Shown here in pieces: positions 49,065 through 60,695 of a DNA stretch of 64,000 bases. Source of the stretch: Austropuccinia psidii (taxonomy: Eukaryota > Basidiomycota > Pucciniomycetes > Pucciniales > Sphaerophragmiaceae). The number at the start of each line of letters is the position of its first letter. The stretch's first letter is position 1. Both the position numbers and the translations under genes were made by a program. The notes beneath the pieces are model-generated. The model was given only the letters and a program-made list of their open reading frames with translations, was not told where the DNA came from and ran no database searches. The stretch spans positions 68,776,937-68,840,936 of the forward strand of contig JALGQZ010000001.1 of assembly GCA_023105745.1 (NCBI GenBank), written 5' to 3'.

Positions 49065-51773
49065 TTATTTGGATATTTTTGTTGGATGGTGGTCTTCGTT
49101 TGTGTGTTGACTACCGCAAACTTAATGCTGTCACTAGGAAGAACAGGTATCCTGTTCCTCCAATGAATCAGCTTCTTACTGTCTTTAATGGTGCTACTAT
49201 CTTCTCCAAGATAGATCTGTGTGGTGCTTATAATCTCCTGAGAATTAAAGAGGGGGATGAGCATTTAACTGCCTTTAGAACCAAATATGGCAGTTATGCC
49301 ATTTGGCTTAACCAATGCTCCAGCTTCATTCCAAAATCTTTTGAATGATATATTTGCAGATTATTTGGATATTTTTGTTGTAGTGTACTTAGATGATATT
49401 ATGGTCTTCTCTAGCTCTTTGGATGAACATGTTAAACATGTGGCCTCTGTTCTCCAAAGACTGAGAGACAAGAATTTGTTTGCTACAGCCTCCAAGTGTG
49501 TATTCCATGCCTCAAGTGTGGAATACTTGGGCTATGTTGTTTCAAGTGATGGCCTCAAGATGGATTCTTAAAAAGCTCAACAAATCCTCAATTGGCCTCA
49601 GCCCAAGAACATCAAGGCCCTCCAACCTTTCCTTGGCTTTGCCAACTTTTATCGTTGTTTCATTAAAAATTATTCCAAAAAAATCTCTGCTCTCACTTCC
49701 CTCCTTAAAAAAGATTCTCCCTTAATCTTCAATGAGGAAGCTCTTAGTCAGTTTCAAATACTCAAAGAAGCTTTCACCACTGCTCCTATTCTCTCTCATT
49801 TTAATCCTTCTCTACCAACTATTGTAGAGACTGATGCTTCTGATTATGCCTTGGGTGCTGTACTGAGTCAGGTGAATGACTCAGGAAAGCATCCCATTGC
49901 ATTTGATAGTCGCAAGCTCTTACCAGCTGTACTCAACTATGAAATTCATGACAAGGAACTCCTTGGCATAGTTTGGGCTCTCAAGCGCTGGAGGGCTTTT
50001 CTCCTTTCTCTTTCTGATTCTTTTGAGGTCTTGAAAGACCATTGTTCCCTTCAGTATTTTATGTCCTCTAAAGTCCTTACTCGTCGTCAAGCCCATTGGG
50101 CAGAATTTCTATCTGAATTCCACTTTATCATCACTTACCGCCCAGGCAGGCTGGCCACTTTACCAGATGCCTTGTCACGTCAGGAAAATGTGTACCCAGA
50201 GAGGGGGGTGGATTTCATCAGCAAGAATCCTCAAAATTTTCATCAAGTCCTCAAGCAAAATGAAATTCAAGAGTCAAGATTCTTTTCAATAAAAGTTGAT
50301 ATTTTTTCAGATGTAGTTGATCAAATTCAAAGACAAGTATGGCAAGACAAAGACTATAAGGAAATCCTCAAGAAATTAGCAAGAGTAGAATCAGTCCCAG
50401 ACTATTCTCTTGAACCTCAAGCAAAATTATTATTGTTCAAAGATAGAGTAGTCATTCCAAGCAATCATGAAATTCAATTGGACATTCTTCAAAAGCGTCA
50501 TGATTCACCGTTGGCTGGCCATCCTGGCCAGGAGAAGACCCTCAAGCTCATCAAGAGGGATTTTTATTGGGCTGGCATGAATCAAATCATCAAGGACTAT
50601 GTGTCCTCATGTCAGCAATGTTCCAGAAACAAGAACATCCACCATAAGAAGTTTGGATTACTCAAGCCTCTTCAAATTCCATCTGGTCCTTGGAATTCTT
50701 TATCAATGGACTTTATCACCCAATTGCCCTTGTCAAGCAACTTTGATTCAATTTTAGTAGTTGTAGACAGGTTTTCAAAAATGGCAATATTTATTCCAAC
50801 TTATTCAACGATCACTTCTTTGGACTTAGCTCAAATATTCATTAATCATGTCTTTTCCAAACATGGTCTTCCAATCAGTATTGTTAGTGATAGAGGTTCA
50901 TTATTTGTTTCATCATTTTGGACTCAATTGTGTCAGCAGCTCAAGATATCAAGCGATCTTTCAACTGCCTTTCACCCTGAAACAGATGGACAGACAGAGA
51001 GGGTAAATCAGATTCTAGAACAGTATCTTCGGATGTATGTCAGTTACCATCAAGATGACTGGCACACCTGGCTCCCTCTGGCTGAATTTGCCTATAATAA
51101 TGCAGAACATTCATCAACAAAACAGTCTCCATTTTTCACTATTTATGGAAGAAATCCCAGCTTTGATTCAATTCACATTTCTCAAGATACACCTGCTGGA
51201 AATTTATCATCAAAACTCCAATCAGTACAGCAAGTTGTCAAAGAAGAATTAGAGTCAGCAATAAAGCGTTTTAAGAAGTATGCAGATAAAAATAGAGCAA
51301 TTCCACCTGATTTCCAACCCGGGGACAAAGTATGGCTAGCTTCCAAGAACATAAAGACAACAAGACCCACCAAGAAACTTTCAGAAAGATGGTTGGGACC
51401 CTTTGAAGTTCTCAAGAAGATTGGCAGCCATGCATATCACCTCAAGTTGCCTCAACAATGGAAGTCAGTTCACCCTGTTTTCCATGTGTCCTTGTTAGAA
51501 CCAGTGAAGCAATCAACTATCCCAAATCAACAGCAATTGCCACCACCTCCAGTAATAGTGGAAGAGCAAGAAGAATGGGAAGTGGCTCAGGTTCTGGACT
51601 CAAAACTCAAGAGAGGTTCATTATGGTATTTAGTGGAGTGGAAAGGATTCAATGAAGACCCAGAAAGAACAACTTGGAAACCAGCTTCCAACCTTACCAA
51701 CTCCCCAGACCTTGTCAAGGACTTTCACACTTTGCATCCAGAAAAGCCTGGCCCAAATGCCTCAAGAGTTTGA
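49065..51773 (+). pseudogene. pol of element S: RT (partial), RNase H, integrase, chromodomain
   Basis: RT starts at [23 protein letters not shown] (49085 on). A 1-nt shift near 49290 and a TAA at 49569-49571 break the frame; from 49572 it is open to 51773. Motifs are [12 protein letters not shown] and YLDDIMVF (RT catalytic Asp pair), ETDASDYALGAVLSQ (RNase H), HDSPLAGH and SCQQC (integrase zinc finger). The integrase triad lies in MDFITQLP, VSDRGSLF and HPETDGQTERVNQ. A C-terminal chromodomain contains WYLVEWKGF and TTWKP, which in such elements reads histone marks and guides integration. RNase H and integrase look intact, but without gag and protease the copy cannot move by itself. Confidence 0.92.
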
Positions 51774-52470
51774 TTTATGGTGCTTGGTGGGGATTGGAGT
51801 TTATGAAAGTAAGTTCCTCTCCTGGCATGCACCTTTAAGGGGGTATTCTACCCAAATTTGTTGTAAGCATCACCTTGGCCACTTTGTGAGCACTTGTCAA
51901 TTCTTTGGACAGGTTCAGAAGGCCTTGCAACATCATACCCTCAAGATTTGGACCTTTCATCAAGATATGGCCTAATCTTTCTCGTATTTTCTTTTCTTTC
52001 TTTAATCATGCCATAAATTATCTTTCAAGACATTCATTACCACAATTCATGTTATGGCATAATTCCTTTTTTCATTTATGGTGCTTGGTGGGGAGTGGAA
52101 GTTATCAAAGTAAGTTCCATCTCCTGGTATGCATCCCTGAGGGGTCTACTTCTTGTAAAACATTACCTTGTCCACGCTGTGAGCATCAAATGCTTGGTTT
52201 TATCTTTCAGAAAATTTTGGCCAAAATCAAGCAACTCACCACAAGAAGGACAACCCTCAGGCATTTCTTATTTCTTTCTTTACTCTCTTTTTCTCTCAAT
52301 TCTTTTTCATTTTTATTTTTTATTTTCATTTCTTTCACTTGTATGATTTATTTTTCATTTCTTGTTTCAAAAGCAGCAATCATAACTCCCATATCTTGTT
52401 TGGGGAGTCAATTTAGTTAATAATCAAGAGCAAACACTAGTAATGGTAAAAACCAGCTACAGATAATCCT
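51774..52470 (+). other. 3' non-coding region of element S with a repeated motif
   Basis: No gene supported. A segment of about 110 bp beginning TATGGTGCTTGGTGGGGA occurs twice, at 51776-51890 and 52077-52190. Each copy holds AAGTAAGTTCC (GTAAGT at 51809 and 52110). Remnant D has a third copy on the minus strand (about 57656-57765). T-rich sequence follows (52260-52360). Confidence 0.6.
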
Positions 52471-52472
52471 AA

Positions 52473-53641
52473 TCAAAATTTCTTCAAGGCTTCTCTAAAC
52501 TTAGCAACCATGGCATCTTCATAAGCAACTGCCTCCCTGGCCAAAGCAGCAGTGGGTTCCCTTGGAATGGAACTCTTCATAGCCTTATCAACAAACACCT
52601 CAGTCAAAGCATCAACTTCAGCAAATAGAGTGGTGACCACCTTCTTGTTCACCCTTTTATGATCAGTGAAGCTGCCAGTAATATTCCAGCGGCGACGGTT
52701 TTCAAAGATTGATTCAGGCTCTGGAGACATTGGGTCTCTAGAAGTGCTGGCCACTGGTGGTTGGATATTGGTAGAGGTGGAGGCAAGTGTGGAGGGCCTG
52801 GTTGGGGATCTAATTGGAAGCTGAGGTGGTTGGGGGGACCTGATCACTTCATTATTGGTGGTACTGGCTTGGACTGGGGATTGTGAGGTGGATTGGATTC
52901 TTCTTTTCTGGATTGGGGTAGTCATTTCAAGCTCATCTCCATCAATCTCATCACTGCCTTCAGCATCAGTATCAATTTCATCTTGAACCGCGGAATTTCT
53001 CATTAATTTTCCAAGTCTTCCATCCTTTCTGGTAACCAGAATGGGAACCTGTGGGGCCACTCCAATGGGATTTCCTTGGGGGTGAATTTATCCTCCAATG
53101 GCTGCCCGGGAACCACTGGTATTATTCCATTGTTGGACACCTCTCATTCTAGATCCAGTCACTGAAGAAGAAGAAAAGAAAACATAGAAGTCAGTAACCC
53201 ATCAATTTTATGGCCAATCAACTCACAGTTGGAGTGACCAGAGGTGGCATCAGAGGTGGGAGGTTCATCAACAGGAGCTTCCAATCCAAATCTTCCACCC
53301 TTCTTGATGCTGCTCCATAATCTTCTGGCATCTTCAGGAAAGCTATAGTGGGCTTGAGAACAATTTCTTTTTCCAAGATTGCAAAATTGACACCTGGTGG
53401 ACCTAGCAGTAGCAGATTCCACACAAGGAATCCCTTTCCTCTTACAATTGGTGCAGGGTGGTTCAATAACTCTGACAGATTTAAAGCCATTATAGGTTTT
53501 CTTGATGTCCCAAATCTCTATAGGGGCCATACTCTCTTCAGAAAGCTCCCTCAAGTTATCAAAAAAACCAGGACCATAAAGTACAGAAGGTGGGGAATCA
53601 GAGTGATTGAAATCACAAAGGGAAGTCAGCCTTGAACTCAT
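52473..53641 (-). pseudogene. Antisense two-exon gene with a Zn2Cys6-like cysteine cluster, one internal stop
   Basis: Exon 1 runs 53641-53227 (ATG at 53641, MSSRLTSLCD). A 65-nt intron 53226-53162 has GTGAGT at its start and TTCTTCTTCAG at its end. Exon 2 runs 53161-52473. Joined, the frame would be 367 residues, but a TAA at 53090-53088 ends it after about 162. Cysteines 63, 66, 73, 84, 87 and 94 have spacing CX2CX6CX10CX2CX6C with basic residues after the second Cys (CKRKG). This fits the fungal binuclear zinc cluster of GAL4-type regulators. The rest is Ser/Pro/Thr-rich with a helical, Ala/Glu-rich end (AKFREALKKF). It lies antisense between pol and the 3' LTR. I recall similar proteins in many copies in Austropuccinia. 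DNA binding is inferred from spacing only. Confidence 0.72.
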
Positions 53642-53925
53642 CTTCAAGTCAAAATTTCAAATTCAAGACCAAGAGAATTATGGGCAATTGCAAGTCAGCA
53701 AGGAATTTATGGCAATTGACCAGTCAAGGAGGGGATAAGAAGGAAGACATTCAAGAAGAAATCAAGATCAAAAGAAGAAAAAACTGCTTCAAATGGCCCA
53801 ATTGGCCAATTTCATGAATTTATGCACTTTGGCACAAATGGCCATATCACACCTCAAAACTTCAAAATAGCTCATTTTTTATCATTTTTCATCAAAATAT
53901 GCTTAATTAGGCATATTGGCAAATT

Positions 53926-54211
53926 TGCACATTTTTGCGCATTTGCGCACTTTTGCGCACTTTGCGCATTTGCGCACTTTTGCGCAAAAGGCCTCTTTAT
54001 CTTGTCAAAAGGCTTCAAAAGGCCTTTTTGGCCCATTTCATCATAAATGCGCATTTGCACACTTTGCGCAAAATGGCCAGGATACTCTATAAGGCCAATT
54101 TTTCATCATAAATCAAGTTCTTTCAATTTTTTCACCATTATATGCCATTATGGCATATATGCGCATTTGCGCATTTTGCACATTTTTGCACATTTTGCGC
54201 ATTTTTGCGCA
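53926..54211. promoter_or_regulatory. Array of TGCGCA palindromes upstream of the antisense gene
   Basis: Twelve TGCGCA hexamers and four TGCACA variants in 286 bp, in three groups. The first group has starts at 53936, 53944, 53954, 53963, 53971 and 53981, spaced 8-10 bp. The array begins about 285 bp upstream of the antisense start codon. It could be promoter or operator sites, or only a satellite-like expansion. The rest of 53660-54660 is A+T rich without a gene. Confidence 0.5.
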
Positions 54212-54654
54212 AATTGGCTAAAGTCCCCTTTAATCACAAAATCAAGGATTTTGGCCAGGACTACTGAAATGGTCCAAAACCTCAAGTATTGGCCACATTA
54301 AGCCAACACTCTCAAGATGAAAATTATGATGATATCAGGTGTTCTTGGGACATAAACCCAGGTCACCCACTTTTCAAAAGCCATGAGGACTCAAGAAAGG
54401 TTTTGGTGAAGACACTCAAGACAAGAATGAAGAAATTTTAAGAAGAATGAAAGTATTTTGTAGTAAAAGAGGGAATTCAGAATCAAGATCAAGGGGAAAA
54501 TACCTACAAGTGATCAAGTGAAGATTTGTTTGAGTATTGTTTGAAGAAGAAAGTTTAATGGGATAAACTTAAGGAATTGGGGGAAAGAACTGTATGGATT
54601 GTTTTCAAGCTCATCAAGACTCACTGTACTTATGGTTCTCAGAGCTCACCATTT

Positions 54655-54669
54655 TCAAGAGGGGGATAA
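54655..54669 (+). promoter_or_regulatory. Polypurine tract of element S
   Basis: CAAGAGGGGGATAA directly before the 3' LTR. It is the probable plus-strand primer. Confidence 0.75.
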
Positions 54670-55398
54670 TGTCACAGCCAAGGAGGCAGGGGCATTACCA
54701 ATCATATTCTACAATCATTACTTCATTGATACCCCTCAAAACCCAATCAGCAAGGGGGTTTCATTCAACAGTCTCCAAATACAGTTTTCAGACCTCAATA
54801 CAGTTTCATACAGGCAAGACCCAAATCACCAAATACAGTCCTGTAATCAATACAGGCGCAAATACCTGTATTGACTGTATAACCTGTATTGGATTCACCA
54901 ATACAGGATTCAATCCCACATCCAACTTCTTCCAGCACACAGACAAGTATCTCAGCACTCAAACTCCAAGGCTGGTATTTCTCACATATACCAGCCCCTC
55001 TTCACCCACCTGGGGGTTTTTCTCCCAGTTAATTAAAATATTGGATTTATTATTTAATATTATTTAATTTCTCATTTAAGAAATATTATTTTATTATTTA
55101 TTAAGTTAGTCCTTGCCTTCCCTCACCGCTTCAGTAGAGTCCTGGTGGCCATATCCTTTATTAATCCTTTTCTCTTTTCTGAACAGGTTGAAACAGTGGT
55201 ACAGGATTATTTGTGGTTGGCTCTTTATTATTTCTTTTGTTTTGTCTCTCTTATCTTTTATGCTTATTATTTTATGACTAGGAATTTATCCTCTTACTCC
55301 ATTACTCTTATCATTTGAGTATTTCTTCTGAGCCCTCCATAAGTAAGTCTGTTCAATAAGTGCCAGGCCCTCTTCATTTTAGAAGAGCCCCTGTGACA
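54670..55398 (+). repeat. 3' LTR of element S
   Basis: 729 bp, TGTCACAG...CTGTGACA, so its two ends are inverted copies of each other. It lacks 8 bp relative to LTR S1 near 54825. The duplication GGGTG follows. Confidence 0.94.
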
Positions 55399-55403
55399 GG
55401 GTG

Positions 55404-55617
55404 GGACAAAAGATGGCCAAACCAAGGGTGAGCGCTGAAGGTGTGATGTGTCTCCAAGTGTCTAAAAGGATGATAGATAAAGGATTTCTGTAAAAGCTTT
55501 TAACAGGCACTTTTGAGTAAATTATGAGACAAGGCTTTCTTTATGGTTTGCGGCAGTGAAAAGATCTTGTTGGAAAGGTTTTTAACAGTACCTCCTAACT
55601 TAAACATGGTAGATTAT
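55404..55617. other. Unassigned sequence between elements S and D
   Basis: Continues the pre-insertion sequence from 48459. Nothing recognisable. Confidence 0.4.
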
Positions 55618-56976
55618 TGTCAAAGGGGCTCTCTTTTGGGGTCAAAAAGAGTGGCCCAGAGCTCATGAATCAAGGAACTCAGTTGTAAAGCTCAAAATAA
55701 TAAAAGAAATAAGAGAAGAGTGTGAGTAAAAAATATGCAAAAGTAAGAAGACAGAAGCCAATGGTCAAAGAGACAACCAAGTAAGTCCTTTACTCACTGT
55801 GTTAACCTTCCAGAAATAGAATGGAATTATTAAGGGATATGACAACAAATATCCACTGACAGGGGAGGAACAAGGTGCAAATGACTGAATTAATAATATC
55901 AGTATTTACTATCAAGATGAAAGAAAATGAAAGATAAAAATAAATTATAGTAGATTAATCAGTTGGGGAAAAACCCCAGGTTGAAAGACAGGGAGGTATA
56001 TATGATAAGTTGAGATCTTGAATCGTTCAGGCTGACAACTGGCCTGTATTTAATTTTTGAATGTGTATTGATTTCTTGAAGAAATTTACACCTGACCAAA
56101 TTGGGAAATGAACTGGGTTTAATGATCTTCCAGGGTCTATGGCTTATATACATGACTCTATGTCAAGAGACTATGTTTAATTCATTTGGTTTCCAAGGTG
56201 GATTGATCAAGTATTGACACCTGACAACTGATTTGAAAATATCTCAGGAAATTGCCCTTGAGATGAAATATGCAAATATTTTCCTGAGGAAATACAGCAC
56301 ATTTGAACCAAACCAATACTTATATTAACAAGCTGATTGTTCTTGATGCAACACTATGAGCTTAAGCCTTCATTAACCCTCATGAAGCTATTGTGCCATA
56401 AGGGCAGTAAAGGTATTTTTGAATTTAAAGTATTTCCCCTTGATCTGTTAACCAATGGATTGCTTGTGAAAAAGATGAATAATGGTGTAAAACACCATTT
56501 ATGGCACTTCTGGGTATATAAAGGGAAAGGTGGCCAAAAGACTTCTGGAGGAGGGCCTCAAAACCCCTTTGGAAAATGTGGAGCTGATGGCTTCAGACGT
56601 TGGCTGGGTGTTTTGGACAGTTATGGGGTCTTTGGCTAAAACTATCCCATACAGGTTTAAAAGTGTATTTGCACAAAAATGAGCAAGATGTCCAAAGGTG
56701 CCTGAATTGTGCAAAACTGTATTTCAATATAAAGAATAATACAGAATTTTGATTTGTATTTCTCCTGCTGACTGGGAAATGAATTGGTCAATAATGGTCT
56801 GATGATAGTGAAGGGGCCATACTGGCCCCAGATGGTAAAATGACCATGAAAGGCCAAAAAAAAGTGTATTGAGAATTTGGCCAAAAATCACGGATATGGC
56901 CAAATTGCAATCAATTGGATAAAACATTGATATTCCATCACATGAGCCAAATGGGTGATTGTCCATGGTTGTGAAT
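55618..56976 (-). repeat. 3' LTR of family II remnant D
   Basis: Minus-oriented. The left end TGTCAAAGGGGCTC is the LTR terminus (compare GAGCCCCTGTGACA in S). The right end GGTTGTGAAT is the start TGTCACAACC, mutated. It aligns with the C LTR over most of its length. A G-rich tract (minus strand GTGGGGGGTAC) adjoins at 56980. Confidence 0.78.
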
Positions 56977-57798
56977 GTACCCCCCACTTTTAATGGTGAG
57001 CTCCTGAGAAATAATACAAGGTAAATCCTGTTAAGGCTAATTCGAAAGCATTTAAGAAAGGGATTTGAAGAGGATTAATTTATTGAGAGAAAAATTTAGC
57101 ACTGATATGAAGATTGGTATATCATGTGGGGATCTCTTTGTCTTCTTTTTACATTGGCTTTTGTAATTGATGAGAAAAGGGATTTTTCATTTATTGATGA
57201 TGAATTAATTAATTAAAAGTATGACATAAGAAAAGAAAATGTAAAGATGGGGAATGAAATGAGATAAAAGGAAGAAATGAAATGAAGATAAATGAAGGTT
57301 GAGGAGGTTCTAATACTTTCAAAAAAGGCTGATAGCTGAGCTGAATTGGACAAAGGACCTGGAAAAGAAGATTTATGCCAGGTGCTCAAAAAGAGGCAAA
57401 GTTTATTCCTTTGACAGATTGTAGACCTCTCAGGAAAGTGCCACCTGGAGAGGAACTTACACTTGGTAATGACCACTCCTGACACTGCCATGAAAAAATT
57501 GATTGATGAAGGATTGACTTGAAAAGGAATAGAAGTGTTTGAATTCGAAAATGTAGGGAATGTTTCATTTTAATAAGTGAAAATGCCCATAAGAATGAGA
57601 TTCAAGTTGAAAACACGGCCCAGGTCCTGTGTAAAATAAATTGAAAAGTGCTTACAAAGTGGCCAAGGTGATGCTTACAGAAAAAAATGGTATAATACCT
57701 ATGAGGAGGAAAACCAGAAGTGGAAACTTACTTTCATAAAATCCTCTCCCCATCAAGAAGCATAAGAATCAAGTTGTTGAAGGATATTTTCCTGGCTT
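56977..57798 (-). other. 3' non-coding region of remnant D
   Basis: Between pol and the 3' LTR. It holds one copy of the GTAAGT-containing motif also seen twice after pol in S (about 57656-57765). There is no antisense gene here, unlike in S. Confidence 0.55.
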
Positions 57799-58149
57799 TT
57801 AAGGACAGAAATGATGAAAATATTTGACAAGTTCTGGGAAATTCTTGAGGTATTCAGCTGGTTCCAAAGTGGATATTTCTGTGTCTTGACTGAACCATTT
57901 CCATTCCACAAGATACCATATTTTTGCTCTCTTGAGCTTGCATTCTAGTACTTGAGAGGCTCTTGATGACTTGACTGGTTCTAAAAGGGAAATTTGCAAA
58001 GCAGGTAGGATGGATTTCCATTGATATGTGAGTGTGAGATGGTAGGCATGAGTGCTGAATTTTTTTGATATAGGAAAAGGACCAAAGTATCTTTCTAAAA
58101 GGTTCTTTTTGGGTATGGTTGATTTTATGTCCTTTGCAGAAAGCCAAAA
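57799..58149 (-). pseudogene. Chromodomain end of pol, remnant D
   Basis: Frames at 58147-57854 and 57999-57799 carry decayed ends of a family II pol: the SLLEPVK segment before the chromodomain, then KIWYLVEWKWFSQD and the downstream helix. It is cut off at 58149 by LTR T. Confidence 0.78.
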
Positions 58150-60249
58150 TTTAATTTTGTTCTATGAAAATTTTGATAATATTAATAAAAGTAATGATTA
58201 TAATAACTGTCCTCAGTATAAAATATAATATAATTAAATATTATAACCACAAATAAGTAAAATTATTGAAAATAAGTAATGATTATCAAGAAATTTAAAA
58301 ATAAAAAATTCTTAATGATTATAATAAATTAAAATTATTATACTATTAGTATAGTCACTGACAGTTAGAATTATGATCAATATAAAAGCTCTTAACAAGA
58401 CAATGATATGTGGAAAATGATCATATTGAAACACTCATAAGTAATAAGATGATTATCTAGAAAATATAATATCACAAACACTGTGAAGAGATAATTCCTA
58501 TAGAGAAATCCTATCAAAGAGACCAATAATAGATAACAAAAATTTAGCATATTCAGAGAAATACCTATAATATTTATTCAATAAAGTCAGTAAAACAGAG
58601 ACAGTTATAGTATAAAGTAATTTTTCTAAGTTAAAAGCATGCCAAAAAAAAAACTAAAGGAAAAAAACAACTTTCATATCATAGAATAATATTTAAGCAT
58701 TTTCAGAGGAAACAATAATCTTATAACATAAAATCTGTTATTGGTGATTACAACAATATAATCTGAAGTATATAATTTCAATTCTTTTATTGAAAACTTA
58801 TACAGCATAAAATAGCTTAAGAATTACTTTTGATAATATGAGATGTTATATAGAATAAGATATTACTTGTTTTTAAAATGTCTAATTGATTGAATGATGA
58901 TGATGAAGAACAACACAAGGAATGTGGACGCTTATTTTGTGCCTTTGGAAGAGCTCTCACAATCAGTAAGGGATATATAGGGCTTTCTAAGATCAAGACT
59001 GAACAAACCATGCTTAAGAATAAGGTTCTTAACTTAAGCTAAATTATTTTGAATTTAAATTCAAATAGACCAGTTTTATCCCTACCTCCAAGTAGCTTTA
59101 ATCTTTGTTTAAGTTTATTGTTTTAATTTCTAATAAAGAATAAGCTTAATTATAATATATTTTATCAAATCAAAAAACTAAAAATGAACTTTCAAGAAAA
59201 AATATTTCAAATAAAACTTTTAAGTAATTTTAAAAAACTCCTCATTTTCTTCAAGAGTAGTTAAAAAAGGTAAGTTCAAGGCTAAATACCAATGAAAGCT
59301 ACTTAGAAAAGATACTTAACATTGAATTTATAAACAGCAAGCTCACAATTATAAGCTGGGTGAAGCTTTCAAGTAAATCCATTGGGAATGTGATTTGCTA
59401 TCAATTTTCAAGTTATTGCTATTTTAACATTTGAAAATGGGAATAAACCCTAAAACTCAACTTTTGATAAGGTTTCAACTATTTTTATTCTATTTAAGAT
59501 TTTATGCTTCTTCAAACCTTGACTACAAGCCTGAATATAGGAATTTACACTTTTTCAGCTTTTAATTCCTGTCCAAAAGAGGAATACGCAACTTTAGACT
59601 TTATTTCCAATTGAAGTCTACTCTTAAGGCTTGAATAACATTAAAAATCTATTGATACAAGAGGAGGAACTTATTCAATTTCTTGTGGATCCCAAAGGTT
59701 GGTGTGCTGGCTTATTTTGCCTTTTTTCCTCTTCCCACCTTTTTGCATGAAGTTTGCCATTTTGTTTATTCAAGGCCAGAAAATGGCTTTAAACCAAAAT
59801 GAATTGAGTTCAAAAAGGTTTTAAATCCTGTAAGAAAAACTCTTAGCCAATTCAGTAAATATACACAACACCTCAATTTTACCTGAGCTTTTGTAAGTTT
59901 GCATAAACCTTATGCAACTTCAAAATTAAGCTTGAAATTGACAATCTGAGATTTTTAATAAAAATAGTAAAAATGTGAACCTGTATTTTGATATTCTTAA
60001 TACTTCCAATAAAAAACAAAATATCCATTGTTGGGTGTAACCTTATATAGGTCTGTCCTACACTAATTTTGGTGTAGGATCTGAAAATGACATAATATTT
60101 ACTACTTTGTTTATAAAACATACAGTTATGCTTATTTAATGCTATTATCCATTTTAAAATAGCTTTATAAGTCTTTTTTTGGCTAAATGAAATGTATATA
60201 GCTCTATTTTTGGCCTTTGGGTATGTCATACATAGGTCACAGGCTCACA
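58150..60249 (-). repeat. 3' LTR of family I remnant T
   Basis: About 2.1 kb. The left end aligns with the F LTR terminus (TCTATGAAAATTTTGATAATATTA), and the right end AGGCTCACA is the TGTGAGCCT start. A GTGGAAGTAAA tract on the minus strand precedes it. ORFs inside (58817-59011, 59879-60229) are not convincing. Confidence 0.72.
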
Positions 60250-60695
60250 TTTACTTCCACCAAAAAAAGGAATTTAACTAAATTTTCAATTAAATAGTAT
60301 AGCCCCAGTTGAATTGGGGTAAGTATAATCCAATTTTAAACCTCTATACTTATTGGGTTCAAGTATTTGAAGCTCAAATTTCAGTTTTTTATTGAGAAAC
60401 TGGTCTTCTCTCATATCTGAATATATTGAGAAACCTTTGAGAATCAGGTAATGTACTTTCTGAAATCCACTCATCTTCATGTTATGGGTTTCTGTATCTT
60501 ACTAAGTATTCCTTTTCACTTCCCCCCTGAGACTTCTTTCTTTTACAACTTTAGGTAAATTTTTCTCTTCACTTTGGTAAAGTGTGTAAGGATGAAACTA
60601 TGATAAAGTGGTAAATAGGCTAGTTACAACTTTAACTATGTTTGTGACACAGTTATAAAGATTAAAATAAAGATGTTTCAAGATAATAAGGGTTA
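60250..60695 (-). pseudogene. C-terminal tail of pol, remnant T
   Basis: Minus-strand fragments match the chromodomain-like tail of F: a KVVKERSLRG segment, then REYLVRYRNP-HEDEW with stops, then RFLNIFRYERRP. It is interrupted by element U at 60696. Confidence 0.65.

Larger units (their letters stand above)
48460..55398 (+). mobile_element. Family II chromovirus-type element S, 5' internal deletion
   Basis: Flanked by the perfect duplication GGGTG (48455-48459 and 55399-55403). It has a partial 5' LTR (48460-49064), pol from mid RT to chromodomain, a 2.9-kb 3' region carrying an antisense gene, a purine tract and a complete 3' LTR. The end of the 5' LTR, leader, gag, protease and RT start are gone. 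The remaining LTR parts differ at about a dozen positions. Confidence 0.93.

Noticed and set aside
53932..54211. CRISPR-like regular repeats
   Set aside because: Eukaryotic sequence. The units are 6-bp palindromes with 2-4 bp between them, not 25-40 bp repeats with unique spacers.
58150..60249. Small ORFs 58817-59011 and 59879-60229 as genes
   Set aside because: They lie inside LTR T, in very A+T-rich sequence, and are not kept in the related F LTRs.
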